A stretch of 64,000 nucleotides of DNA, taken from the NCBI RefSeq assembly GCF_003148685.1, contig NZ_QGGR01000024.1, positions 86,094 to 150,093 on the forward strand, given 5' to 3'. The notes below the pieces were generated by a model that was given only the letters and a program-made list of their open reading frames with translations, was not told where the DNA came from and searched no databases. Shown in pieces: positions 51,968 through 60,890 of the stretch. Position 1 is the stretch's first letter, and each line of letters begins with the position of its first letter. The DNA is from Actinoplanes xinjiangensis (GTDB lineage: Bacteria > Actinomycetota > Actinomycetes > Mycobacteriales > Micromonosporaceae). A program made the translations under genes and the position numbers.

Positions 51968-52000
51968 TGATGACGGTGCGGGCCTACGGCACCGTCATCA
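51968..52000 (+). terminator. hairpin terminator of the lost Spo0M gene
   Basis: TGATGACGGTGC and GCACCGTCATCA form a perfect 12-bp stem with a 9-base loop, 8 bp after the remnant's stop. Confidence 0.7.
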
Positions 52001-52115
52001 CGGCGCGCCGGCACGAGCGTGGTGCCCACAGACCCGTCCGGCCGAGTGACGTGTACCGGACGCAAGCCCTCTGAGCGAGTCTCCCGGGTCAGACCGGTCC
52101 GGCATGACGAAGGCG

Positions 52116-52143
52116 CTCAGTGGTTGCCATCCGGTTGCCGATA
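52116..52143 (+). promoter_or_regulatory. FliA (sigma-28)-like promoter upstream of chemoreceptor
   Basis: CTCA (52116-52119), 17 bases, GCCGATA (52137-52143), 78 bp before the chemoreceptor ATG. This is close to the CTCA-N15-17-GCCGAA form I recall for FliA promoters of Actinoplanes and to the enteric GCCGATAA -10. Confidence 0.55.
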
Positions 52144-52220
52144 CTCCCATCAGGGGCATCCGGCTCGAAAGAGGTGGTCGTCCCCAGGAAGCCGGGTTCT
52201 TTCCTGGAGAGGACGTTCCG

Positions 52221-53861
52221 ATGAGGCAGACACACGCCGCGGCGATACCGGTCATCCCGCCTGCCGGTGGACGGTCGAGTTGGCTTGCCGACCTGAGCGT
52301 GCGGACCAGGATCCTCGGGGCGGTGACGATCGCCGCGGTGGTGGCGGTGGTGGCGGGCCTTCTCGGTGTGCAGGCGGCCAGCGCGGCCAGCGCGTCCGCT
52401 CAGAAGATCTACGACCAGAACGTGGCCAGCATCCTGGCCCTCAGCGATCTGCGGTCCGCGGTGCTGCAGGCACGCTTGACGGTCGTGAACCATGCGGTGT
52501 CCCGGGACCAGCAGACCAAGAGCAGGTACGAGCAGGCTCTGGCCGGTGACCTGCAGGCGATCGAGAAGGCCTTCGCCGACTACCGCGCAGGGCACCCCGC
52601 TGTGAACACGGAAGCCGTCGACGAACTCTTCGCCGACTACGAGGCCTACGCGCAGCTCGCCCGGGACAAGCTGCTGCCCGCCAGCGGCCGCAACGACATC
52701 ACGACGTGGCAGCGCGTCCGGGACGCCGAGCTCACCCCGTTGATGAACGAGGCGATGCAGGACCTCGTCGACATGGATACCACCGAAGCGGCCGCGGCCT
52801 CCCACAACGCGGCCGACGCCAAATCGGCGTACGAGTCACGCAGGACCACCACACTGGTCCTGCTGACCGTAGGTTCCCTGCTGGCCCTCGGCGCCGGCTT
52901 CTTCGTCGCCCACGGCATCGTCACCTCGCTGCGCAGAGTCGAGTCGGTGTGCGACAGCCTCGCCGGCGGCGATCTGACCCACACCGCTGGACTCACCAGC
53001 CGCGACGAGCCGGGAAGAATGGCCCGCGCCCTGGACACCGCGGTGATCAACCTGCGCAGCACGGTGACCACCATCGGCGGCTCCGCGGTCGCCCTGGCCA
53101 CCGCCGCGGAACAACTCTCCACGGTCAGCGCCCAGCTGCAGTCCGGCGCGGCCGACACCGCAGCCCGTGCCAGCACCGCATCCCACGGCTCCGAACAGGT
53201 CAACACCGGCGTGCAGAGCATCGCCGCCGGGGCCGAGCAGATGAGCGCCTCGATCACCGAGATCGCCAGCAACGCCGGACGGGCGGCACAGGTCGCCCAG
53301 CAGGCCATGGCCGTCGCTCAGCGCACCACCGACCAGGTCGCCCAACTCGGCACGGCCAGCGCGGAGATCGGCGACGTTGTCCGGCTCATCACCACCATCG
53401 CGGAACAGACCAACCTCCTCGCGCTCAACGCCACCATCGAGGCCGCCCGCGCCGGCGAACTCGGCAAGGGCTTCGCGGTCGTGGCCGGTGAGGTCAAGGA
53501 GCTCGCTCAGCAGACCGCCAAAGCGACCGAGGAGATCACCTCCCGGATCGCCGCGATCCAGGCGTCCAGTGGCAGTGCCGCCCACGCCATCGAGGAGATC
53601 ACGGACGTGATCCAGCAGATCAGCGACTACACCACCACCATCGCCTCGGCTGTGGAGGAGCAGACGGCCACTACCGCCGAGATGAGCCGCTCGGTCGCCG
53701 ACGCCGCCGCCAACAGTGGTGAGGTGGCGGGCATCATCTCCGGGGTCGCCGAGGTCGCCAACACCACCGCCACCGGTGCGACCACCACCCAGCAGGCCGC
53801 CGGTGACCTCACCCGCCTGTCCGGCGAGCTGACGAGCCTGGTCAACGGATTCCGTCACTGA
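52221..53861 (+). CDS. methyl-accepting chemotaxis protein
   Basis: A 546-residue chemoreceptor. Membrane helix 1 (ILGAVTIAAVVAVVAGLLGV), a ~150-residue helical ligand domain of the four-helix-bundle type (QKIYDQNVASILALSDLRSA), membrane helix 2 (TLVLLTVGSLLALGAGFFVA), a HAMP linker (SLRRVESVCDSLAGGDLTHT) and a long cytoplasmic coiled coil with the signalling hairpin LITTIAEQTNLLALNATIEA and GKGFAVVAGEVKELAQQTAK. The ATG at 52221 has GGAGAGG. It implies a motile stage (zoospores). Ends without a CheR-docking pentapeptide. Confidence 0.94.
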   Translation: MRQTHAAAIPVIPPAGGRSSWLADLSVRTRILGAVTIAAVVAVVAGLLGVQAASAASASAQKIYDQNVASILALSDLRSAVLQARLTVVNHAVSRDQQTKSRYEQALAGDLQAIEKAFADYRAGHPAVNTEAVDELFADYEAYAQLARDKLLPASGRNDITTWQRVRDAELTPLMNEAMQDLVDMDTTEAAAASHNAADAKSAYESRRTTTLVLLTVGSLLALGAGFFVAHGIVTSLRRVESVCDSLAGGDLTHTAGLTSRDEPGRMARALDTAVINLRSTVTTIGGSAVALATAAEQLSTVSAQLQSGAADTAARASTASHGSEQVNTGVQSIAAGAEQMSASITEIASNAGRAAQVAQQAMAVAQRTTDQVAQLGTASAEIGDVVRLITTIAEQTNLLALNATIEAARAGELGKGFAVVAGEVKELAQQTAKATEEITSRIAAIQASSGSAAHAIEEITDVIQQISDYTTTIASAVEEQTATTAEMSRSVADAAANSGEVAGIISGVAEVANTTATGATTTQQAAGDLTRLSGELTSLVNGFRH

Positions 53862-53908
53862 ACCGGGTGCATCGATCGAGGCCCGATGGAACCGACGGGA
53901 GCTCTTTG

Positions 53909-54163
53909 GTGACCTCTGATCCCACCGCGACCAACGACGACAGCATCCGGGACCTGGTCAATCTTCTGCTGGATCGCGCGGTCATGGTGACTCACGCTCT
54001 GCATCGGTTGCACGCCTTCACCGAGATCCACCCTGACGGCGACCCCGGCGCACACGCCGACGTCGAGCAGGCCATCGCCGCCATGACGGGAGTCCGTGCC
54101 CGGCTCATCCACAACGCGAACCACCTGACCCGACTGCTCGGCACGCCGCCTGTTCGCCGTTGA
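53909..54163 (+). CDS. small hypothetical protein downstream of chemoreceptor
   Basis: An 84-residue, probably all-helical soluble protein (SIRDLVNLLLDRAVMVTHAL, then ADVEQAIAAMTGVRARLIHN). The GTG at 53909 follows GGGAG; a GTG at 53867 is possible. 47 bases after the chemoreceptor stop, so likely co-transcribed. Not recognised; a role in chemotaxis is only suggested by position. Confidence 0.55.
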   Translation: MTSDPTATNDDSIRDLVNLLLDRAVMVTHALHRLHAFTEIHPDGDPGAHADVEQAIAAMTGVRARLIHNANHLTRLLGTPPVRR

Positions 54164-54171
54164 GGCGAGTG

Positions 54172-54852
54172 TCAGGTGCCCTGCGCGGATGACTCGAGAT
54201 AGCGCAGCACGGCGAGGACCCTGCGGTTGTGGTCCTGCTCGTCGTGTGCGAGATCAAGTTTGGCGAAGATGCTGCGAATGTGTTTCTCCACGGAGCGCGG
54301 GGCCACGAACAACCGCTCGGCGATGGCGTTGTTGGTCAGCCCTTGCGCCATCTGGCCGAGGACCTCGTACTCCCGACTGGAGAGGCGCTCGGCGACGGCG
54401 TTCGTGCGGACCCGGCTTCGGGTGACCAGTTGCTGAACGACCTCGGGGTCGAGGGCACTGCCTCCGGCGAGGACCCGGTGCACCGCGTCCACGAAGTCGT
54501 CGATGTCCGGCACCCGGTCCTTGAGCAGGTAACCGATGCTGTGGGTGCCACGGCTGAGGAGTTCGGTGGCGTATTTCTCGTCGACCCACTGGGACAGGAC
54601 CAGAACCCCGATGTGCGGGTAGGCCTCGCGGATCCGCAGGGCCGCATGGATCCCCTCGTCGGTGAAGGTCGGCGGCATCCGCACGTCGACGATCGCCAGA
54701 TCGGGCTGGTGCTCCTCGATAGCGGCGAGCAGGGCGGCGACGTCGCCCACTTCCGCGACCACGTCGATCCCCTCATCTTCCAGCAGCCGGGCGATCCCGC
54801 TGCGAAGCAGCACGGAGTCGTCGGCGATGGCTATACGGGGCCGTTTCGTCAT
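54172..54852 (-). CDS. NarL-family response regulator
   Basis: A 226-residue regulator: receiver domain with acidic pair in RIAIADDSVLLRSGIARLLE, phospho-acceptor Asp in DLAIVDVRMPP, and switch Lys in GYLLKDRV; C-terminal LuxR-type HTH with LSSREYEVLGQMAQGLTNNA and VAPRSVEKHIRSIFAKLDL. The ATG at 54852 overlaps the kinase stop (ATGA). Together with the kinase it likely controls the divergent MMPL transporter gene. Confidence 0.93.
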   Translation of the reverse strand: MTKRPRIAIADDSVLLRSGIARLLEDEGIDVVAEVGDVAALLAAIEEHQPDLAIVDVRMPPTFTDEGIHAALRIREAYPHIGVLVLSQWVDEKYATELLSRGTHSIGYLLKDRVPDIDDFVDAVHRVLAGGSALDPEVVQQLVTRSRVRTNAVAERLSSREYEVLGQMAQGLTNNAIAERLFVAPRSVEKHIRSIFAKLDLAHDEQDHNRRVLAVLRYLESSAQGT

Positions 54853-56093
54853 GCGTGCCACGGAATGATTGCTTTCACCTCGGTTGGGCCGCCCAGCGGA
54901 CTCTCCAAGCAAAAGATCCCGTCCACCGCGCGGACCCGGTCTGTCAGGCCGGCGAGACCACCGCCGGGTGTGATCTCTGCTCCGCCCGTGCCCTCGTCGA
55001 TGACATGGACCTGGAGTCGGTCACCGGTCGCGTCCGTTGTCCGGGCGAGCCGAATGGTGACGGGTGCGGCACCGGCGTGCTTGGCCGCGTTGGTCAGCGC
55101 TTCGGAGATGACATAGTAGCCCAGCGCCTCGATCCGCTGGGACGGACGTTCGTCGAGGTCGATGTCGAGTTCCACAGGGCAGGGATGGCGTCCGGCGGTG
55201 GCGGCGACCGCGGCGACCAGGCCCCGGTCCGTCAGGACCGGCGGGTGCGCCCCGCGGGCGATGTCCCGCAGTTCCTGCACTGCGGCCCGGGCCTCCGTCT
55301 GGGCGGTGTCGAGCAGCCGGCGGACCTTCTCCTTGTCGCTGTCGCCGATCCGTCTGGCCCGGCTGACCGCTAGGGCGACGGCGAGTAGCCGCTGCTGCGC
55401 GCCGTCGTGCAGGTTGCGCTCGATCCGGGCGCGTTCTTGCGCCGCCGCGTCGATCATCGCCGTGCGACTGGACTCCAGGGTGGCGATGCGGCGCCGCAGG
55501 CGCAAGGTATTGCCCTCACCCTGAAACCACCGGCCGGCCGCGGCCTCGGCCCGGACCGCCCACCCGGCGAGGTGCAGCGTCCCCGTGGCGAGGAGCAGCC
55601 CGATCGGTACGCCGAACGCGGACGCGCCGTAGCTGATGGGGAATCCGCCGATGTTGGCGTAGTCGATCGGGATCATCGTGGCGATCCACGGCAGGTTGAC
55701 CAGCAGGAACGACAGCAGGAGCAGGGTGGCCACCAGGCTGCCGGCGCCGAGCGACCAGAAGGCCAGCGCTGTGCTGTGTCCCAGGGTGCGCCAGGCCCGG
55801 CCGTCGATCAGACCGCGCCAGCCCGGCGAGCTGCCCGGAGTGGGAATCGCCGCCCCGGCGAGCTTGACGACTTGCCGTTCGACGTGGATCACCCCGCGGG
55901 CGGTGAACGTCGCCAGTGGGATGAGGGGAATCCCGGCGAGAAAGATCGCTATGCCGGCGACCCCGGTGATCATGAGGATCAGTGGCAGGAAGTAGAGCGG
56001 TGTCAGCAACAGCGAGAGCGTGGTCGACAGGCTCGCCCCCCATCGCGCACGGCGCAGCAGAAACGGTCGCCGCTCCCCGGTCCAATTCGGCAT
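54849..56093 (-). CDS. NarL-type sensor histidine kinase
   Basis: A 414-residue membrane kinase. Four to five helices in the first half (LSLLLTPLYFLPLILMITGV, AFWSLGAGSLVATLLLLSFL, ...), a putative sensor region without a large external domain, then HisKA_3 with the phospho-acceptor His in RARIERNLHDGAQQRLLAVA and an ATPase domain with YYVISEALTNAAKHAGA (N box) and GGGLAGLTDRVRAVDG (G box). The ATG at 56093 follows GGAG. Such kinases with few external residues often sense membrane stress. Confidence 0.92.
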   Translation of the reverse strand: MPNWTGERRPFLLRRARWGASLSTTLSLLLTPLYFLPLILMITGVAGIAIFLAGIPLIPLATFTARGVIHVERQVVKLAGAAIPTPGSSPGWRGLIDGRAWRTLGHSTALAFWSLGAGSLVATLLLLSFLLVNLPWIATMIPIDYANIGGFPISYGASAFGVPIGLLLATGTLHLAGWAVRAEAAAGRWFQGEGNTLRLRRRIATLESSRTAMIDAAAQERARIERNLHDGAQQRLLAVALAVSRARRIGDSDKEKVRRLLDTAQTEARAAVQELRDIARGAHPPVLTDRGLVAAVAATAGRHPCPVELDIDLDERPSQRIEALGYYVISEALTNAAKHAGAAPVTIRLARTTDATGDRLQVHVIDEGTGGAEITPGGGLAGLTDRVRAVDGIFCLESPLGGPTEVKAIIPWHA

Positions 56094-56286
56094 CGTCACT
56101 CCATCTCCCTGTGGGCGACGACGACGCTACCCACGTCGCCGGTCGCCCCGCTGGGCCCCGAGCCCGCCCCTCGGAGGTAGTGCTAGCCACACCCCAAGAG
56201 GCGGGTCGACGTGCCAGCGGCCGGGCCCGCGTCCTCCGTAGCGTCCGTCTCGCCGTCCGGCACACCACGCTTTCGATGGGGGACCA

Positions 56287-58518
56287 GTGAGTATCAGGCA
56301 GACCGATCATCCCAACGCGACACCGCCGGGGCAGCAGGGGTCCGGGGCGCTGATCGTCCCTCGCGGCCTGGCCGAGAGACTGGCTATGTGGAGCGCCAAG
56401 CGCCGGATCCTCGTCATCGTTCTCTGGCTGCTCCTGACCACCCTGACGTACGCATCGTCCTACCTGGTGCCGGCGCACGAGATCGAGGACGCCGACTACC
56501 TCAACGGGGAGTCGGCTGTCGCCGAGCGGCTCGTGGACAACGCGAAGTTCGACGAGGGCGCCTGGGAGAGCGTGCTGGTCCAGGCCCGGGACGGCAGCCT
56601 CGACCGGGCCGCCGGCGCCGCGGTCAGCAAGGAGCTCACGTCGAGCTACCACGCGCTCGGCACCGTCCTCAGCATCGAGGGACCGGAGTTCGCCGACGAC
56701 GGCAAGTCGATGATGCTGTCGGTCGAGCTCGACCGCGGCACGGGCGCGGAGCGCAAGGACCCGAGCGACATCGTGCAGCCGATGCTCGACACCACCGAGG
56801 CGGTCGAGGCGAGACATCCCGAACTACAGATCGAACAGGTCGGCGCCGGCTCGATCCGCAAGGACTTCGCCATCCAGGACGCCAAGGACATGCGGCGAGC
56901 CGAGTTGGTCAGCATCCCGATCACGCTGGCGATTCTCCTGGTGGCATTCGGGGCGCTGGCCGCCGCCGGAGTGCCACTGCTGCTCGGCCTCACCGCCGTC
57001 GCCGCAGCCCTGGGTATCAGCGGGCTGGTGTCGTCGCTCGTGCCGGTCTCCGCGTTCCAGCTGAGCCTGGTACTGCTGATCGGCCTGGCGGTCGCCGTCG
57101 ACTACTCGCTCTTCTACGTCCGGCGCCAGCGTGAGGAGAGAGCTGCGGGACGCAGCATGCACGAAGCGCTGTTGCGTACGGCTGCGACCTCCGGCCGTAC
57201 CGTCATCGTCTCCGGTGTCGCGGTGGCGGTCGCGGTGGCCGGCATGTTCTTCACCGGGAGCGCCCTGTTCAACTCCCTCGCGATCGGCACGATCGTGGTG
57301 GTGGCCATCGCCGTCCTCGGCTCGCTCGCTGTTATCCCGGCGACGCTGGCCCTCCTCGGCGACAAGGTGAACACGCCGCGTATTCCGCTGCTCTGGCGGC
57401 GTACCCGGATCTCCGGCGAAAGCAGGATCTGGAACGTGGTTCTGCGCCCGGCGCTCAACGCCCCGGGTTCGACCGTTCTGCTCGGGCTGGCGCTCGTCGG
57501 CGTGCTGATCGCCCCGATCGCCGATCTGAGACTGGAGATGCCGACCGACGACCACCTGCCCCAGAGCTACACCGTGGTACAGACCCGGATCCGGCTGGTG
57601 GAGGCCTTTCCCAGCGAGGGGTCCAGCCACACCGTGGCGGTCGACGCCGACCCGGCGCAGCGGGAGCAGGTCCGGGCGGCGCTGACCGATCTGATGGGCA
57701 AGGCGACCGCCGGCGGCGGGTTCTCGGCGGTCGACGAGCCGCGCATCACGACCTCGGTCGACGGGCGGATCACCCGGATGTACGTTCCGTTCCCGAACCG
57801 GGTGGACAGCCCCGAGGCGGATCAGACCCTGCGCACGCTGCGCACCGATCTCGCACCGGCGGCGCTCTCCGGTATCTCGGGCGCCACCTGGGCGGTCGGG
57901 GGCGCCACCGCGTTCAGCAGCGACGTCTCGCACGTGGTGGAGGAGCGGCTGCCGCTCATCATCGGTTTCGTCCTGCTGCTGAGCCTGGTGGTCATGCTGC
58001 TGGCGTTCCGTTCGGTCATCATCGCGGCCGTCACCACGGTGCTCAACCTGTTGTCCGTGCTGGCATCCTTCGGTGTCCTGACCTTCACGTTCCAGAACAC
58101 CTGGGCCGAGGACCTGCTGGGGTTCCAGTCCGGCGGCTTCGTGGTCGCCTGGATCCCCGTGATCTTGTTCGTGGTGCTGATCGGCCTCTCGATGGACTAC
58201 AACGTGTTCATCCTGAGCCGGATCCGCGAGCCACTGCACCACGGCCGCGGGTTGCGCGACTCGATCCGGCACGGCATCGCCTCCTCCGCGGGTGTGGTGA
58301 CCAGCGCCGCGGTGGTGATGGTGGCGGTGTTCGCCATCTTCGCGACCCTCTCCACCTTGGAGATGAAGCAACTCGGTGTGGGTCTCGTGATTGCCATCCT
58401 CGTGGACATCACCATCATCCGGGCGCTCCTGCTACCGGGCATCCTGGTGCTACTGGGCAAGTCGCCGTGGAAAGAGCACAAAGCGCTGCGCCGCATTCCC
58501 TCCGTGACCCATGAGTGA
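56287..58518 (+). CDS. MMPL-family (RND) transporter
   Basis: A 743-residue membrane protein. The N-terminal helix (ILVIVLWLLLTTLTYASSYL) is followed by an external domain, six helices with VAVDYSLFYVRRQREERAAG, a second external domain and six more helices with LIGLSMDYNVFILSRIREPL; both D-Y-S/N proton-relay motifs (VDYSLF and MDYNVF) are present. Likely exports lipids or antimicrobials. GTG start with GGGGA. Divergent from the kinase-regulator pair across ~190 bp, so it is the probable target; strong hairpin terminator downstream. Confidence 0.92.
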   Translation: MSIRQTDHPNATPPGQQGSGALIVPRGLAERLAMWSAKRRILVIVLWLLLTTLTYASSYLVPAHEIEDADYLNGESAVAERLVDNAKFDEGAWESVLVQARDGSLDRAAGAAVSKELTSSYHALGTVLSIEGPEFADDGKSMMLSVELDRGTGAERKDPSDIVQPMLDTTEAVEARHPELQIEQVGAGSIRKDFAIQDAKDMRRAELVSIPITLAILLVAFGALAAAGVPLLLGLTAVAAALGISGLVSSLVPVSAFQLSLVLLIGLAVAVDYSLFYVRRQREERAAGRSMHEALLRTAATSGRTVIVSGVAVAVAVAGMFFTGSALFNSLAIGTIVVVAIAVLGSLAVIPATLALLGDKVNTPRIPLLWRRTRISGESRIWNVVLRPALNAPGSTVLLGLALVGVLIAPIADLRLEMPTDDHLPQSYTVVQTRIRLVEAFPSEGSSHTVAVDADPAQREQVRAALTDLMGKATAGGGFSAVDEPRITTSVDGRITRMYVPFPNRVDSPEADQTLRTLRTDLAPAALSGISGATWAVGGATAFSSDVSHVVEERLPLIIGFVLLLSLVVMLLAFRSVIIAAVTTVLNLLSVLASFGVLTFTFQNTWAEDLLGFQSGGFVVAWIPVILFVVLIGLSMDYNVFILSRIREPLHHGRGLRDSIRHGIASSAGVVTSAAVVMVAVFAIFATLSTLEMKQLGVGLVIAILVDITIIRALLLPGILVLLGKSPWKEHKALRRIPSVTHE

Positions 58519-58659
58519 GACCAGAAACCCCGGGACCGGAAACCGAGATTCCATACGCACGGGGAACGTCAAGGCGGAGAAGAACTCCGTGAACTCTGGC
58601 CGGAGAGCGGATAGCCGCCGCTAAGCCGGTGGGCAGGATCCGTTGCCGCTCCACATCAG

Positions 58660-58704
58660 CCGCCTTCTGACCGGCCGGACTCGCTACGGCCGGTCAGAAG
58701 GCGG
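58660..58704 (+). terminator. strong hairpin terminator after MMPL gene
   Basis: Perfect 18-bp arms (beginning CCGCCTTCTGACC and its complement) around a 9-base loop. The longest perfect stem in the window, 141 bp after the stop. The rest of 58519-58848 is otherwise featureless. Confidence 0.75.
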
Positions 58705-58848
58705 GGACAGGACTCGAGTAACGAGGCGATGAAGCGCCCGGCATCCAGCGCCGCGGTACAGGCGATGCCGTGAGCCAGCAGCGCTCGGGCGGTCGCGAGT
58801 CCGCAGCCCGCGAATCGGCCGGGCTCAGCCCTCTTTACGAGCCCCGGC

Positions 58849-59073
58849 CTATCGGGCGAAACGGTCGTGACAGGTCTTCGCCGGCCCGTACCGCTCCGGG
58901 ATTTGATCCCACTTCGCACCGTTGTCGATATGCCACAGGATTCCGTTGATCACCTGTCGGTGATCACGCCACCGGCCGCCGCGCTGCGGTGCCATGGACG
59001 GCAGCAACGGCCCCAGGCGCTCCCAGTCCTGATCAGTCGAATCACCTGCCACAACACGCCCACGATCGACCAC
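58849..59073 (-). pseudogene. IS5-type transposase N-terminal remnant
   Basis: STDQDWERLGPLLPSM, then WRDHRQVINGILWHIDNGAK and WDQIPERYGPAKTCHDRFAR: the first ~70 residues of an IS5-type transposase. A stop follows at once and no DDE domain is seen. Confidence 0.8.
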
Positions 59074-59116
59074 AGTCAGCCGTGATGATCCGTCAGATGC
59101 GCTCTAAAGCGCTACC

Positions 59117-59520
59117 GTGGTATCCACCCTCGACGGCGGGACCCATGATCAGAAAATCGTGCGCCGCAATCGGCGCGTCCGCGTGGCCATGACCACAGCC
59201 CTGACGATCACCGGCATTGTCACCGCGATCCAAGTCGGCCGCGTTATCTCGGGTGAACACTCCCTCGACGACTTTGCCCTGCTGGTCTCCCTGTCCACGG
59301 TGATCCGCACACTCGCCGCCCTGCTCTGGCCAGAACTAACACCCACCCCGCCCGAAGATCTGGCAGCGACCCTCGCTGCCACGATCGAAGAGGAATGGCG
59401 TGAGGAGGCGCACAAGGGGCAACTGAGCCATCCGGGGGTGCTGCCCCTGGCCTGGGCCTCGACATCACGCGCCGGAATCGCCGACGACCCCGCCCGCGCT
59501 TTGGCGATGGACACCAGTGT
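59117..59520 (+). pseudogene. N-terminal remnant of a membrane NTPase-like protein
   Basis: Two hydrophobic segments (VAMTTALTITGIVTAIQVGR, LLVSLSTVIRTLAALLWPEL) precede DLAATLAATIEEEWREEAHK and VLPLAWAST, a front typical of actinobacterial NACHT-type proteins that place such helices before the NTPase. No Walker A follows: after ~130 residues the reading turns arginine-rich. Likely a truncated gene. Confidence 0.45.
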
Positions 59521-59594
59521 ACGTGTACGCCACGTCCGAATCCGCGGGCGTCTCAAACGTTCCCGACGACGACCGAGAACTCGGCGGGGACCAG

Positions 59595-59833
59595 ATGACC
59601 GCCGACTGCGAGACCGGCAACTGCCGGTGCACGAAGCCGCCGTCGCTGGATGGCAAGACCGGGCAGGAAACCGTCGCCACGGTGGCTTCCGAGCGGGAAG
59701 CCTCAAGACGACGGTCCTCGCGATCCGGGTCGCCGGCTACCGGGTCGACCCGGATCTGTGGCCGGCCAGCGTCACGGCGGGCGACTGCACGCAGTGCCAC
59801 GCCGGATGCCACGACAGTCCCACCCGCGGGTAA
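59595..59833 (+). pseudogene. frameshifted small Cys-containing hypothetical protein
   Basis: From ATG 59595: MTADCETGNCRCTKPPSLDG, then QETVATVASER in frame. The natural continuation GSLKTTVLAIRVAGYRVDPD, LWPASVTAGDCTQCHAGCHD lies one base out. Adding one G to the GGG run near 59696 would join the two into a ~79-residue Cys-rich protein. It lies directly before the phosphotransferase gene. Sequencing error or real mutation are both possible. Confidence 0.4.
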
Positions 59834-59839
59834 TCCCCT

Positions 59840-59879
59840 GTCGGCGGTGTGCGGCCTACCCTGGTCGCACACCGCCGAC
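59840..59879. promoter_or_regulatory. perfect hairpin just before the phosphotransferase ribosome site
   Basis: GTCGGCGGTGTGCG and CGCACACCGCCGAC form a 14-bp stem with a 12-base loop. It ends one base before AAGGAG (59881-59886). It may terminate the upstream unit or act as a 5' leader structure. Confidence 0.55.
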
Positions 59880-59895
59880 GAAGGAGACCGGGCCT

Positions 59896-60720
59896 GTGCC
59901 TCATACTTCCTGGCATTCGCTGCCCGCCGAGGCACACGCTGCCATCCACGACCAGATCGGCCCGGTCACAGACGTGGAGCCGGTCGAGGCCGGATCCGTC
60001 GCCGACGTCGTCGCGATCCTGCACACCAGCACCGGAGAGTCTTTCTGCGCCAAGGGTGCCCGCGATGACAACCCCCGTGCGTGGATGCAGCGCCGTGAAG
60101 CGCGGCTGAACCCGTACATGCCCGCGTTCGCGCCGCGGCTGCGGTGGCAGGTCGAGGCGGCCGGATGGTCGATCTTGGGTTTCGACCGCGCGCCGGGCCG
60201 GCACATCGACGTGACCCCCGGGTCGCCGGACCTCGGACCATTGGCTGCGACCTTGACCGCCATGTCGACCACCCCCGCGCCGGCTCCTCCGGTCAAGATT
60301 CAAGCTGCTACGGCCCGATGGGCCGAGTGGGTGGCACCGGAGCTGGTCGACGGCGACACCCTGGTCCATACCGATGTGACCACGAAGAACTTCCTGATCC
60401 ACGACGGAACCATTGCAGTCGTGGACTGGGCCATCCCATGCCGCGGCGCCGACTGGCTCGATACCGCTCTGATGGCCATCCGCCTCATCCGCGCCGGCCA
60501 CATCCCCGCCGAAGCAGCATGCTGGGCAGAACAAGTGCCAGCCTGGCGGACAGCCTCACCGGAAGCAGTGCGGGCGTTCGCGGTCGCCTGTGCCGCCCTA
60601 GGCGCTGAACGGGCCCGCCAATCGCCTGCACCCCACCTGAAACAACTGGCCGATGCCGCCGCGAACTGGGCGAGCGCTCTCGGAACCTGCTGCAGGCCCG
60701 CGACGTCGATACCGTACTGA
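59896..60720 (+). CDS. aminoglycoside-phosphotransferase-like protein
   Basis: A 274-residue kinase-fold protein. The catalytic loop is DTLVHTDVTTKNFLI (HxDxxxxN) followed by VVDWAIP (metal-binding Asp); the N-terminal lobe has SFCAKGARDD (nucleotide Lys). GWSILGFDRAPGRHIDVTPG is the hinge. GTG start with AAGGAG 9 bases upstream. The last ~15 residues overlap a different-frame isochorismatase-like fragment, so the natural C-terminus may have been replaced. Substrate unknown; many actinobacterial homologues do not act on antibiotics. Confidence 0.85.
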   Translation: MPHTSWHSLPAEAHAAIHDQIGPVTDVEPVEAGSVADVVAILHTSTGESFCAKGARDDNPRAWMQRREARLNPYMPAFAPRLRWQVEAAGWSILGFDRAPGRHIDVTPGSPDLGPLAATLTAMSTTPAPAPPVKIQAATARWAEWVAPELVDGDTLVHTDVTTKNFLIHDGTIAVVDWAIPCRGADWLDTALMAIRLIRAGHIPAEAACWAEQVPAWRTASPEAVRAFAVACAALGAERARQSPAPHLKQLADAAANWASALGTCCRPATSIPY

Positions 60721-60890
60721 TCACCGGGACGGTTGCCAACGTCTGCCGCGAGTCCCCGGCGAGGGACCCCAGCACGCTCGGGCACAGGGAGCTATACAGC
60801 CGGATCGGTCTGCGCATGACCTATCAACCAGGCCCAGAAACACTGATCGCCGAGGCTTGCACCCCGGCGAACGATCTTCGTGTCTTTGAT
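60690..60890 (+). pseudogene. mosaic of isochorismatase and recombinase-like fragments abutting tRNA-Leu
   Basis: A reading without start codon: ARDVDTVLITGTVANVCRES is an isochorismatase-family segment; after PARDPSTLG it changes to HRELYSRIGLRMTYQPGPET, resembling the C-terminal tail of actinobacterial recombinases, and then reads into the antisense of the tRNA. Likely debris of elements that used the tRNA 3' end. Confidence 0.4.
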
